From Ligula intestinalis (lineage: Eukaryota; Platyhelminthes; Cestoda; Diphyllobothriidea; Diphyllobothriidae), in assembly GCA_036362985.1 (NCBI GenBank), contig JAYGXS010000006.1, forward strand, positions 8,347,014-8,411,013: a stretch of 64,000 bases of DNA, read 5' to 3'. A program made the position numbers and the translations under genes. Positions 21,655-32,305 of the stretch are shown here, piece by piece; the stretch's first letter is position 1, and each line of letters begins with the position of its first letter. The notes beneath the pieces were generated by a model that had not been told where the DNA came from, searched no databases, and saw only the letters and a list, made by a program, of their open reading frames with translations.

Positions 21655-23177
21655 CTATCGTAAAATGCTTCGCGAGGAAGCATTGAAAGATTCAGCCTTA
21701 TCAGACTCATCTAGTTCAAATGTTTTATTTTCATTCAGCAATGGGGGTATTTCAATTCCTCGTTTTGCGGAGGACCTACGACGAAACAGTTGTGCAACCG
21801 ATTTTGCAGAGTTTGACTCGCTCAGGGCGCAAGATTCCCTGTGCTGGTCACGTGCAAGACGAATCTTTGACGCTAATTCGAAGATCTCTGCGATCCTAGG
21901 ATTCACAGACAGCGAACTAGTAGATCTATCTTTCAGCTGCCTCCTCAATTTCTTTAGTCTGGGCAAAAGAAAATGAGGGACGGTCGATTCTGGTGTGTAG
22001 GGTTTCGCAATTTTGGTGGGCACAAATTCCAGCATTTAATTAGCAACGACCGACATGACTTCAGAAATATATGCAGCGTCGTTAATGGAAGAGAGGCTGT
22101 GCCAATCTAATGAGTCAAGAAAATTGTTGATTGAGCTTATATCTGCGAGGTCATACGCATGATAGGTACGACTAGCACTAGCCTTTTCCGTAGAAGGAAG
22201 TGGAAGGCAACAGTGAATTAATGTGTGATCAATTTGGAAGATGTCCTGCTTAAAATCAACGAAGAGAGGGGCAATACCATTTCTGAAAATCAGATCTAGG
22301 GTATGATTCTGTCTTGTTGGAGAACTAACTAGTTGAGACCAGTTAGAAAATTAATGGTATCTAGGAAAGGCTGAAATCTAGGTGGACAATAGTTTGAAAG
22401 CCAGTCGATTTCAGGAAAATTAAAATCTCCAGCAATAATTTTAACTTCAAAAGTGGATTCTGAAATAAACTTGAATATTTCACACAAATTTGCATCTTCT
22501 TCAGATGAAGAGTTAGGAGGATTTTATACACATCCGATAATCGCCTTTTGCCGGGGCGACAATATAATAGAGGCGAAACAGTAATTTCCAGAGAAGGACG
22601 TGCTATTTAGATAAAACGGAAAGTGCCTAAATGACGTTCTAATATAGAGAAGACAACCACCACCACGCTTATTAATGCGATCATGACGATAGAAATCATA
22701 CTCATCTATGATAAGGGAGGAGTCAGAAATGATTGGATGGATCCAAGATTCTGTTATGCATATAACATCGGGCATCATCTCGAAAGCGATAGCTCGAAGT
22801 TGAGCCATTTTATTTATAACGGACCTGGCATTAAGCACTATGACATCTAGTGTGTTTCGAGTGACAGGACTATGGCTATTGTTATTCATAAAAAAATTTG
22901 AGGGTGGGTAGGCAAACTGTAGGCCGTACTTATTTGCAGAATAAGTACTCACGGGTATGAAACTATTTGCATATGGGTTGCCAAAAATGGATGGCTGACA
23001 AGGTCTAACATGTCTAGGGATCCCATTTTTTAGAATGGAAAAATGAGGAGAGGGTAAAACGAAATAAGCGTCTGGGCCAGAAGGGAGGAACCGGAGAGGG
23101 CTAGAAGGCATGCAGAAGTTTGCGAGTTTTGGTGGATGAGGGTGAGTAAAGTAACCGTTGCTGGGAAACAGTGACAA
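21655..23177 (-). pseudogene. C3 endonuclease and linker
   Basis: EN motifs on the minus strand: TLDVIVLNARSVINKMAQL (catalytic Asn), PDVICITESWIHPIISDSSL (Glu), DFYRHDRINKRGGGCLLYIR, then after a break near 22,530 the AGDFNFPEIDWLS region (about 22,390-22,440) and SDHALIHCCLPL (about 22,205-22,230). The linker frame 21,655-22,035 reads RLKKLRRQLKDRSTSSLSV and IAEIFELASKIRLARDQHRE. Stops and frame changes occur near 22,530, 22,340 and 22,040. The catalytic residues visible are conserved; the copy is interrupted but not old. Confidence 0.72.
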
Positions 23178-23602
23178 AAAATTAATATTGGGGCCATTTG
23201 CGTAAGGACTAGTGGTCTTTGCCAGTGAAACTCCTGTTAAGCAACTCTGATTTTATTTAAAACTATACCAGTTTGGGTTACTGCCGTGCGAATTATATTC
23301 TTCGTGTTTCGGGCCCGACGCCTTGAAAAACGCATTATACGGGGTATTATATGACTCGCACGGTCCAGGGAGAAGCTAGTATGTGGTGAAGAAGCAGGCG
23401 GCCTTAACGCTTTCGCCGGTGTTGGCGACATTATTGATGGGCTTATTGCAGAGATAAAGGCGAAAACATTTATCGATCTTTGGACAGATGAAGTATTTAG
23501 GCTAGTTGTAATCGCAGTAGATAGCTGGGTGGAGGGAATTTGAGATCCCGACATCGGGAGGTTAACTGGTGCATTGATGTTAATTGGCTTACGACTAGAC
23601 AT
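22950..23602 (-). pseudogene. C3 N-terminal region, Pro/Ser-rich
   Basis: Before EN, the minus strand encodes a Pro/Ser/Asn-rich stretch (SNGYFTHPHPPKLANFCMPS and following) and, further upstream in a separate frame (23,237-23,602), a Ser/Thr/Pro/Arg-rich stretch with FSRRRARNTKNIIRTAV. I see no zinc knuckle or esterase motif. It may be the remains of an ORF1 or the N-terminus of the EN-RT protein; the assignment rests on position only. Confidence 0.45.
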
Positions 23603-23636
23603 TCGGGAGGCAGGGAAAACGGGTGAACTGACGTAA

Positions 23637-24682
23637 GCGGGAGTATGACCAGCAGCACAGATTTGCGGCTTTATCTCTTATAATTTCGATCTTCCTGAAA
23701 TGAAATTGAGACTTTATCGTATGTTCGTGCTCCCCATCTCAGAATACTGTTGCCCCTTTTTCGGTCTAATGAATGAAGGTAGCCGTTCAAAAATTGAAAA
23801 AATTCAAAAGAATTACACACGAAAACTGCTGTAACCTACAGCTTCTAATACTTGTTACTCAAATAGATGCCAATTAACGAAACTAAAGTTCCTTTGGGTC
23901 AGGAGATTGGAAGCAGGCTTTTTTCTCCTTTTTTGGCTTAATAATAGCATAAATTTAGCCAGGACTTCTGTCATTACCCCCGTCAGCCGTCCCTTCAACC
24001 TAAGAAACTCGGCAATTATTAAACCCCCCTGCATCTTCCTCATGTAAACGTTCTTTGTTTTTTGCTTTCAGATATAGCTTTCTTTGGAATAACTTGTCAA
24101 TCGAAATAAGGTCGTTAACTAGACTGTCTGCTTTCAAACGGAGACTACACATTTATCGTGACACTGATTCTATTAACCTTCTATTCTCCGCATCTTTTCC
24201 GAGCAGCTTTCTCCATGACTCCGAGAAAGGATCATTGGGAAATGAGGAGATCTGCTTGAATCTATTCTCTCTGCCTCGTGTCCCCGAGAACATAGATGTT
24301 TCCATTAACCACCGCTGAATCAAACGAAACCACGCGGAAGCACTCAGTTTAAAATGCTGCAGTTATGTTGACTACTCACCTTCATCAGACCACCCACACC
24401 TATTTATGCTCTACTACTATGTTCCTACTACTATCTTCCTAAGCAGTTTTTTCTCTTGCACACTTTTTGAACATGGAGGCCCGTTGAACACTTTCTCCAT
24501 TTTTACTGCAAGAGTTTTTTTTCAACTGTCATAAGTTTTCGTTTTTAGTCCAAAATTACCTGCAAAACATTGCTAAATGTTGCCTCAAAGGACAATTTCT
24601 GCTGACATTATTACGACTTTGTACGTCTACTTGCACATATTGTCAAATTATTTTTTGAATTTTTATTTTTTCGAAATTAAAA
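23637..24682 (+). mobile_element. C4: 5'-truncated C LINE, C-terminal domain and 3' UTR
   Basis: The plus strand starts in the C-terminal domain (AAQICGFISYNFDLPEMKL-like reading near 23,655) and continues MFVLPISEYCCPFFGLMNE, SKIEKIQKNYTRKLL (stop after it), TKLKFLWVRRLEAGFF and YSFLWNNLSIEIRSLTRLSAFKRRLHIY (24,055-24,318). The 3' UTR (24,320-24,680) matches C5 and C1 and ends near the word 'tttttattttttcgaaatta'. It is joined on its right to the interior of B2 and on its left to the 5' end of C3. Confidence 0.75.
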
Positions 24683-26960
24683 TCCAAATTCCAAATTGAG
24701 ACTGTTAGAGTAGGATATGCCCAAATCGTTGATAACTACTGGGCAATTTAGTTCGTGGCCGTTAATGCTGAATTCCGGTTGATGATCGTCACCAACAACC
24801 ATAACTGAACATTTGTGCCATGAAAGGGGAGGCGCCATGTGCAACACCACTGGGCGAAGGCCTGCAGATCCTTACATGCGTGGGGTTGGAGATAACATTG
24901 GAAATTTTTACTTGTTGTGTGCGAGCACCCAAATAGGAAGATATGAAGTTCAGTGGCTTGCTACCTATGCCGAAGGAGGCTAGTTTCAGAAGGAGGAGGT
25001 TATGATCGACCCGATCAAAGGCCTTAGTAATACCAAAATAGACGCTATAAGTGGCAAAACCGCTGTCTCTAGATTGCAGCACATAATCAAAGAAAGAGAG
25101 CTGACAGGTGTCACAAGATCGGTTCCCGAGAAAGCCATGTTGAGCTGTATTGAGCAGGTTGTTCTCTGTCAAGTGACGCATCATCTTTTCTTTGAGTAAG
25201 GTCTACAAGATCTTCGAGGCTGCGGGAAGTGTATTTATTGGCCTAAAGTTGTCGAATGACGTCGATCGGCCATGCTTGCGAATAGGCATTATGTGCGATT
25301 CCTTCCACAACGAAGGAAAGGTTTCGCTCTCAAGAGCAAGATTAAATACCTTACAAAGAATAGATGGAAAGATATCATTCGCTTCAGCTTTTAGAAGGAT
25401 AACTGGGACGCCATCTCGTCCTGGACTCTAAGATTGACGATAATGACGAATGGCTACAGTCACGTCCCAGAGGGTAAAACTTATGGTTTCGAGTATGGCA
25501 CCCGTCCAAGCCTGGATAGCCGGAGGTGCAGCGAACGAGCTTTCACTAAACTTTTATGGATAGGAACGCATTGAAGCTATCGGCGGTCAACTTAGCGTCA
25601 GCTATGGGGTTTCCTAAAGCATCTTGAAGTATGGGGTGTTGCGTTTTCCTCTGCGCTTTATCTGTACGCGAAAAGAGTTTCGCAACATGAAGGGAAGGAT
25701 TTTCAGCGAAGTTGGCCTCATTGGCTGTCTGGTTTTCTTCGGAGAGCTTCTTAGCCTGCTCAAAGATCAGTGTGATCAAGGACAGAACAGAAGTGTCGTT
25801 TTGCCGATGCAAACGACGAGAGAGTTTACGCAGCCTACGACGGAATGACAGAGGAAGGTACACTTCATCCTGGACATGTATTATTTTCTTACGGGGGACA
25901 AAGTGGAGGATGAGTGGATCCAGCAATTTGTACAGTGCATCGGTACAAACATTAACATCCAAACATTGGAAAAATTCAGACCAGTCGAGAGCGTTTAGAT
26001 GTGCCAGTAGGTCCGCCGTGTTTGCTGATCGGAATTCATGATAAAGACTTCACTTTTGGGAAAATGTTTCATCCGCCCTCAGTTCTAGTTCACTAACAAC
26101 TGTAAGATGGTCTGAGCTCCCAAGTGCGTCTAAGGATGACACTTAAAGTTGTTCGCATCCCCTACAAAAAATTAGGTCGGGTATGTGTGTTCCTCGAGTG
26201 GAAAAATCGACTACCTGATCCCAAATGCCGATATCTATTGCCTCAAGTAAGTTCTCGAACTTTGAAGCACCGGATGGTGGAAACCATTGGACGTGAGGAA
26301 GGTTAAAATCGCCTGCAATCAAACAATACTTAAGATTCAAGTCAGCATCGGCATGAAATACCTGCGAGAGACAAAGATCGTAGTCAGCATTGGCATTAGG
26401 TTGGCGATAAACACAGTCAACAAGTAAGGAGTATTTGTTTTTTAGAACAACTCGTAGCCAGCAGCTCTCCTCTGCCGCTGTGAATTGTGGAAAGTCCAAC
26501 GGGAGAAATGCAAGTGGCTGCTTCATATAGATACAGCTACCTCCGCCATGGCCACTGTTTTAATCGTTCCGAATGCAGGACTAGCCTAGAACAGAGAGTT
26601 CTGAGTTAGCTACACAGGCCGATGCCGATGTCTCAGTTACCATAACAATGTCTGGGTGGTTGACGAAAACCATAATCTGGAGCAGAGGCATTTTATTAAT
26701 CAGTGATCTGGCATTTAAAACGACCAATTTAAGAGGGCATGTCTGAGGTTTCGGTGGTGGGACAGCTAGGCCGTTACTTTTACCGGCTTCGATTGTTTCA
26801 ATTGTTTCTGTCACCGTCTTTTTACAACAGGCCTTTTAATGAATCAAATAGAAAAGTGGATTTCTTTTTGACTGTAAATAACCGATTTTGTTTACAATCA
26901 TCCTGTGACTTCATGGTGAAGTTGATAAGACGCTCAAATTGGTGTTCGTAATTTGAGTCT
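24683..26960 (-). pseudogene. B2: family-B LINE copy lacking RT catalytic core and 3' end
   Basis: Minus strand from 26,960: an N-terminal segment (MKSQDDCKQNRLFTVKKKST), EN (LKLVVLNARSLINKM, then DIVMVTETSAS; CLIAGDFNLPHVQWFPP; HIPDLIFCRGC), linker (SFRRRLRKLSRRLHRQNDTS, then IADAKLTADSFNAFLS), RT fingers, motif A as SVYFGITKAFDRVDHNLLL (catalytic FD changed to FG) and then a jump near 24,875 from the ISNPTHV segment straight to the thumb. Compared with B1, about 185 bp containing GxxQG and YADD are missing. The 3' third of the element is absent at 24,683, where C4 begins. B2 supplies the upstream half of family B that B1 lacks. Confidence 0.8.
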
Positions 26961-27190
26961 ACTTAACTCGAGAGACTTCTAGCCCTCTTAGCGGGGGGTG
27001 ATTTCGTCGTATCAATCTTACGATTTCTGCCCTAAAAATTACGACTAGGGCTATTAAACGAAATTAAATCAGAGTCTACAGTCGACCCCGATGGTGTGGA
27101 GGTAACGACTGATACCGGCGAACGACAGGTTTTGAGTTCGACTCCATCTTGCTCCGCTGATCTACAGGTTTATTTTTGCCTCCTATAATA
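26961..27190. other. Non-coding stretch with a tRNA-like B-box
   Basis: No coding sequence is recognised. On the plus strand, GAGTTCGACTCC (about 27,136-27,147) is very close to the pol III B-box consensus, and TGGTGTGGAGG (about 27,091-27,101) is a weak A-box candidate some 35-45 bp upstream. It could be the head of a tRNA-derived SINE or chance. I could not fold it into a tRNA. Confidence 0.3.
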
Positions 27191-27351
27191 GATCAGACTG
27201 ACGATCAACGATATTAAAGCTCTATGCGATGTGTATAAAGCGTTCAAATGTATGAAAAAGGTTATTGAAACGACTCAGCTGTTTGTAGAGAGCTGGAATC
27301 CGAAAGAATTATTGTCAGAAGGCAGTGACGAGGATGTTGCTCGTTTTGACT
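27191..27351 (+). CDS. Possible terminal exon, hypothetical
   Basis: A pyrimidine-rich tract ending in AG (about 27,170-27,191) precedes a frame reading DIKALCDVYKAFKCMKKVIE, then TTQLFVESWNPKELLSEGSD, then EDVARFD and a TAA at about 27,349. The composition (acidic C-terminus, few rare codons) is protein-like, and the acceptor is good, but there is no recognised domain and no partner exon nearby. It could equally be part of an unrecognised mobile element. Confidence is low. Confidence 0.2.
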
Positions 27352-27480
27352 AATGTCCTGTCGTGTCTTTTCAGGCTGGAGTTATTGCGTAAGCAAACCG
27401 AATAGCTAACAACAAATGTCCGCCAGAGGGCTAGGTGAACAAGAATCCTGAAAATAATATTTCCCACGGAGGACGAACAA

Positions 27481-29119
27481 TTTTAAACGCAATTTAAGCC
27501 GTGCGCGTGATAAGTATAAGCCAGTTGTAAAGTGCTGCTATTGACACCCTGTTCATTATATCTGCCACAATTTCTCAGCAAATAAGAATCAAATTTGCGT
27601 TTTAAATGCCAATAGTATCTGAAAGGACCACTTTTTCAGGGAGTCTGTTCCACGCTCCTATGGCCTTCTGAGAGAAGGCGTTCCGTCTAACGTCGATACG
27701 GACCGGTTTACTCTGTAGTTTAAAGGGCTGAACCCGCAGATGATAAGTCCAAGCCAATTAGAAGAAACGATCAAATTCTAGGGCACAGTCTTGGCCTCTT
27801 TCAATACGGTAGGTTTTTATGAGTTCTCCGGGGAGTTGCGTATAATTAAGAGAGAAAAGATCAAGTTCGGTCAGTCTGTCTTCGTAAGGCAGCCGACCAA
27901 GTTTCTTGACCATCTTGGTAGCCCTCGCCTGCACTCGTTCCAGGTACAGGTAATACTTCTTGAACCACGGACGCCAGGCCTGGACGGCATACGTCAAGTG
28001 GGACCGCACAAACGTTCCATAGGTTTTTCTGAGGAGTTTCTTGTCCATGTTGGCGAATCTCCGCCTTATCGCAAAAAACAAATTTTTTTCGCGCGGTAAG
28101 CTGCCTTTACACACTGAGTTTTAGTGAGGAATTTCTTTAACAAAGAGGAGATTTTGCTCATTCATATTTGAAAGTGCGTGCCCATCGAGGAGGTATTGGA
28201 AGAAATCGTCCTCCTCTTAAGTCCTTCTAGAACGAATTCTTAAAACTACACACTTATTAATCTTGAACGTAAATAGCCAACAAGCAGACCAGCAGCTCAG
28301 TCGATTGAGACTTTCTTGAAGTGCTTTCCTATCGGCGTCAGACCTGACGGCTCTCCAGAGTTTGACGTCGTCGGCAAGCATGCTAGCGCTGCAACCTAGG
28401 TCATTGACACAGTCGTTGATATAGATGAGGAAAATCAGCGAATCTAAGACAGAGCCTTGGCCGACGCCACTCAGCACAGGTGTAGGGGTTGACTTCGAGA
28501 CACCGATGCACACAGTTTGTGCTCGCCCTGTGAGAAAATTTGTGATCTATACGAGCAGGTTTCCTCTTATGTCAATTTCCGACAATTTGTAAATCATACG
28601 CTTATGTGGGACGCTGTCAAATGCCTTCTTGAAGTCCGTATAGATGACGTCAACGTTATTATCTTCATCCAATGTGCGAGTCCACTGCTCAGTGGAGAGT
28701 AGTAAGCTAGAAATTCAAGAGTGGTTCTTCCCGAAGCCTTGTTGGAGCCCTGACAGTAAGTTGTTCTCCTCCAAGAACTTCATTGTCGTCTTCTTATTTA
28801 TCATATCCATCACCTTACTACAACTGCTAGTAAGGCTGGTGGGCCGGTAATTGTGGACATTCATGCGGGCTCCGCGATTGAATATCGGGAAAATATATGC
28901 CGTTTTGCATTGAGATAGCAGTTTTTCTAATTAAAATGTAGAACGAAAGATATGTGCTAGGGGCTTTGAGGCCTCGCTTGCCAATTTCTTCAAGAACTTG
29001 GCTGGTATATTGTCTTGACCGGATAACTTTGCTTCTTTGAGGCCTTGCAGCTCCCTTTTAACTACAGATATTGGGAATAATAGAGATAAAAATGCCGGAC
29101 CGGCGTTAACAATATCACT
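27481..29119 (-). pseudogene. A2: family-A LINE, RT and C-terminal domain
   Basis: Minus strand from 29,119: the segment before RT (VVKRELQGLKEAKLSGQDNI, then SKPLAHIFRSTF), RT fingers in a second frame (28,640-28,920, including the region equal to CCKVME and HGFRKNHSC of A1), motif A region, motif B SGVGQGSVLDSLIFLIYINDC and motif C reading LADD (about 28,370-28,385) instead of FADD, then thumb and C-terminal domain (FAIRRRFANMDKKLLRKTYG, ERVQARATKMVKKLGRLPYE; 27,758-28,114). Several frame breaks exist. The 3' end matches A1 to about 27,500. C5 is inserted at 29,119. Confidence 0.8.
29061..29117 (+). repeat. Left target-site duplication of C5
   Basis: A2 sequence here ('actacagata' through 'gccggaccggcgttaac') recurs, with about 25 bp deleted and several changes, at 30,613-30,655 on the other side of C5. 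A1 supplies the uninterrupted order for comparison. Confidence 0.6.
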
Positions 29120-30612
29120 CCTAGCCAAACTAGAGACTATATGATTTCGTAGTCCTCTTACTGACTTCATTAGATCTTATCTTTCAAATCGATAAAAAAG
29201 GTCTTAGGGGGATCATCATACTCTACTCCTTACGCAATTTTGAGTGGTGTCCTTCAAGGTCCGGTCTAGGTCCTCTGATCTTCTTGCCTTACATAAATGA
29301 TATCTCATTGAGTGTTAAACACTCCCAATATTATATTTATACAGATGATCTCAAGTGTGGTTACTCCTTCTCTAACTCTACGGCCACGAGATGCTTAGAA
29401 CAAATTCATTCTCATCTGCACGCTCTTTCGGCGTGGATCTCAACATGGAAGATGGAGTTCTCACCTTCTGAGTGCCGATACATGTGCTTTGGGCCTGAAA
29501 GACTGCCAAAACCTGTTATTTTTCAAGGTTACCCAATGACTGAATGTTCCAGTATCAAGGACCTAGGATTAAGCTAAACCAATAAATTAGACCTTTCTCC
29601 TCACGCCAATAGAATGACAGCCAAAGCCGCACAGATTTGCGGCTTTATCTCTTATAACTTCTTTCTTCCTGAAATGAAATGAAGACTTGATCGTATGTTC
29701 GTGCTTCCCATCTTGGAAAACTTTTGCCCCTTTTTCGGTCTCATGAATGAAGTTAACCGTTCAAAAATTGAACAAATTAAAAAAGGTTCACACGAAAAAT
29801 GCTGAAACCGACAGCTTCTAATACTTGCTACTCAAATAGATGCCAATTAGCGAAACTAAAGTTTCTTTTGGGTCAAGAGATTGGAAGCAGGCTTTTATAT
29901 CCTTTTTCGGCTTAATAATAGCATAAATTTACCCAGTTATCTGTCATTACCCCCGTCAGCCGACCCTACAACCTAAGAAACTCGGCTCTTGTTATACCCC
30001 CTCCTGCATCTTCCTCATGTAAACGCTCTGTGTTTTTTTCTTCCACATATAGCTTTCTTTGGAATAACTTGCCAATTGAAATTAGGTCGTTAACTAGACA
30101 GATTTTATTAACCTTCTATTCTCCACATATTTTCCGAGCAGCTTTCTCCATGACCCCGAGAAAGGACCATCGGGAATTTAGGAGATCCGCTTGCAACTAT
30201 TCTCTCTGCCTCGTGTCCCCCGAGAACCTAGATGTTTCCATTAACCACCGCTGAATCAAACGGAACCACGTGGAAGTACTCAGTATAAATTGCTGCAGTT
30301 TCGTTAAATACTCACCTTCATTAAATCACCCACACCTATTTCTGCTCTACTACTATGTTCCTTCTACTATCTTCCTAAGCAGTTTTTTTTTCTCTTGCAC
30401 ACTTTTTGAACATGGAGGCCCATTGAACACTGTCTCCATTTTCACTGTAAGAGATTTTACTGCCATAAGTTTTCGTTTTTAGTTCAAAATGACATGCAAA
30501 AATTGCTGAATGTTGCCCCAAAAGGACAATTTCTGCTGACATTATTACGACTTTGTACGTCTACTTGCACATATTGTCAAATTATTTTTTGAATTTTTAT
30601 TTTTTCGAAATT
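29118..30612 (+). mobile_element. C5: 5'-truncated C LINE inserted into A2
   Basis: The plus strand begins inside the RT ('ctcctagccaaactagag', equal to reversed 10,630 of C1). It shows motif B degraded, YINDISLSVKHSQYYIYTDD with YTDD in place of YADD (about 29,290-29,350), the thumb STWKMEFSPSECRYMCFGPE (about 29,440-29,500) and the C-terminal domain with multiple frameshifts (29,580-30,250). The 3' UTR follows to about 30,612. Orientation is opposite to A2. The active-site Ala-to-Thr change and the frameshifts make it dead. Confidence 0.8.
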
Positions 30613-30655
30613 AACTTTCTACAGATAGTGCCGTACCGGCGCTGAAAAAATATAA
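30613..30655 (+). repeat. Right target-site duplication of C5
   Basis: It contains 'ctacagata' directly followed by 'gtgccgtaccggcgctgaa', a shortened copy of 29,061-29,117. A2 continues from here. Confidence 0.6.
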
Positions 30656-32200
30656 ATTCAAAATTCCAAATAAAATGAAACTCAGTTTTCCTAGTGTAAA
30701 CCGAGGCAAAGAACCGGCTACAGTTCTGGGCTTTCTCGTCATTTTAAACGACCTCCCCGTTATTATCATCCTTAAGTACTGCAACTGGATCCTTGTTTTT
30801 TAATGTACTGTTTATTTAGCGGAATATAATTTTAGGCTTTTCTTTGGCCTGTGGGAGGATTCTTGATTCATAATTGTTTCCTGGCGTGGCAAATTAATTT
30901 TTTTCTGCGTTTCTTTGGCGTCGGAATTCCTCGAGGCTTACCTACAACCAAGTTTTCCTCAATAACATCCATTTTATTTTTTCTTCTTATTTGCTTGTTA
31001 AGACCACCCGACAACCAGACAGGCTACTCGTCGTCTTGTGTACCTTCACCGAACAAAAGCGCTCAATCAGATCTAATGCAATCCTCTTGAGTGCTGTTTT
31101 ATCTTCCTCGGGATCCCCATGAGCAGGCAGTCGCAATTCACGGACGATAGTACACTTTTCATTGAATAAAGGTCATTTTCCATATATCATCTGGTCTAAC
31201 GTTTTCCTCAGACGTTGCCAATGGAGTGAGTAATCCCACATTTGCGTCGTATGGTCACCCTTACCGAGCGGACTGCTTGAATGCACTTAATCTATTTACG
31301 ATAAATACTTCGTGGACATGAGATTCAAACAATTAGCTCTCTCGTTTTCTCAAAATCTGGCAAGTACCTTTACCATTTGTGCCAGAGCGTGGTCAAGCGT
31401 GAGATCCATTATTTAGGAACTAAAGTAGGTTAACGCCGCCTCCACTATCAGGTTGTCCCAGTCTATTGCAGGTGCGTTTAAGTCACCAACAATAAGAAGC
31501 TGCTGATTGCTAGCAGCTTCTTTCATGAGACTAAGGATCGAGTTGTCGGTTCCACTCAGATTATTTATTGACCCGTATACGGCAACGAATTCCAAATTCT
31601 GTGAATTCGCCTTCTTGATCTTTAACCAGACGGATTCAATTTCTAGGGCTAGAGTGTGTTCCCTTTCGACAACAGAGATTCCAGTTGTGACATACACAGC
31701 AACCTCACCACCTTGACGGTTTCGGCGGTCTTTGCCAAAAGCTGGTATGCTATAGTCGAAATCTCCGAATCCACGATTTCTGTTTTCTGCCATGTTACCG
31801 TTATGGCCACAACATCAGACTTCCGCTCCGAAAACACTACCTTGATTTCATCGATTTTTGCGGGAAAACTTTGGGCATTAGCATAGAGAAAGCTCAATGC
31901 AGACTTAGTCACCACGTTATGCAGGCGTTTGCCTCTTAAGTAAGATTGCATGCAGGGAGCTGTGGGTCCTGATGAAGACGGACTAGACTGTCAGTGTTAT
32001 GGACTTTATCCAGAGAAGTGAACTCGGGACATGGATGATCTCCCCGTTCAGGATTCTTAGATTGCTCTCACGCAGTTCGCAGCTCCTGTGGAGTTCTACT
32101 TTCAGAAATCTCAATTTCTCCAACTCCACTGGGAACAAACCCCGCTGAAAAAACCATTGGTTGGAAACATCTGAGTATTGGTTTACCGCTTAACAGTAGG
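30656..32200 (-). pseudogene. A2: family-A LINE, linker, endonuclease and 5' UTR
   Basis: Minus strand from 32,200: a 5' UTR matching A1 12,302-12,384 but with the start ATG changed to ATT, then EN motifs LSFLYANAQSFPAKIDEIKV (Asn), VVAITVTWQKTEIVDSE (the catalytic Glu of ETWL is Val here), GGEVAVYVTTGIS, LLIVGDLNAPAIDWDNL, and further down the SDHTTQMWDY region (about 31,240) and linker (30,700-31,150). It is interrupted by C5 at its lower end. The Glu-to-Val change and the frameshifts indicate a dead copy, though the length is almost complete. Confidence 0.78.
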
Positions 32201-32305
32201 AAACCAATACTCAAATACTCCTACACAATGGTTATTTTCAGCGGCATTTTTCCCCAGTGGAGCGGAAGAAATGGAGATCGCTCAAAGTACGACTACACAA
32301 GACCG
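32098..32305. repeat. Inverted repeat: two family-A 5' ends head to head
   Basis: The left arm (32,098-32,200) is the A2 5' end on the minus strand. The right arm (32,205-32,305) is a second family-A 5' end on the plus strand, with the word 'aggaaaccaatactc' and the start region 'gaagaaatggagatcgctc'. The arms align at roughly 75% by eye. The right copy is cut after about 100 bp by a C fragment. Confidence 0.7.

Larger units (their letters stand above)
19546..23636 (-). mobile_element. C3: near full-length C-alpha LINE
   Basis: About 4.1 kb on the minus strand with all modules in order: N-terminal region (23,237-23,602), EN (22,200-23,177), linker (21,655-22,035), RT (20,990-21,625), C-terminal domain (20,160-20,990) and a 3' UTR (19,546-20,160). 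It is the best reference for the C architecture here. The RT has lost its catalytic segment, and the frame changes between modules. The boundary with C2 at 19,545 is abrupt. Confidence 0.8.

Noticed and set aside
24870..24880. B2 internal deletion as a spliced intron
   Set aside because: Compared with B1, the missing segment does not begin with GT and end with AG in any alignment I could make.
27091..27150. tRNA gene
   Set aside because: The B-box is good, but I could not form acceptor, D and anticodon arms; at most a tRNA-derived relic.
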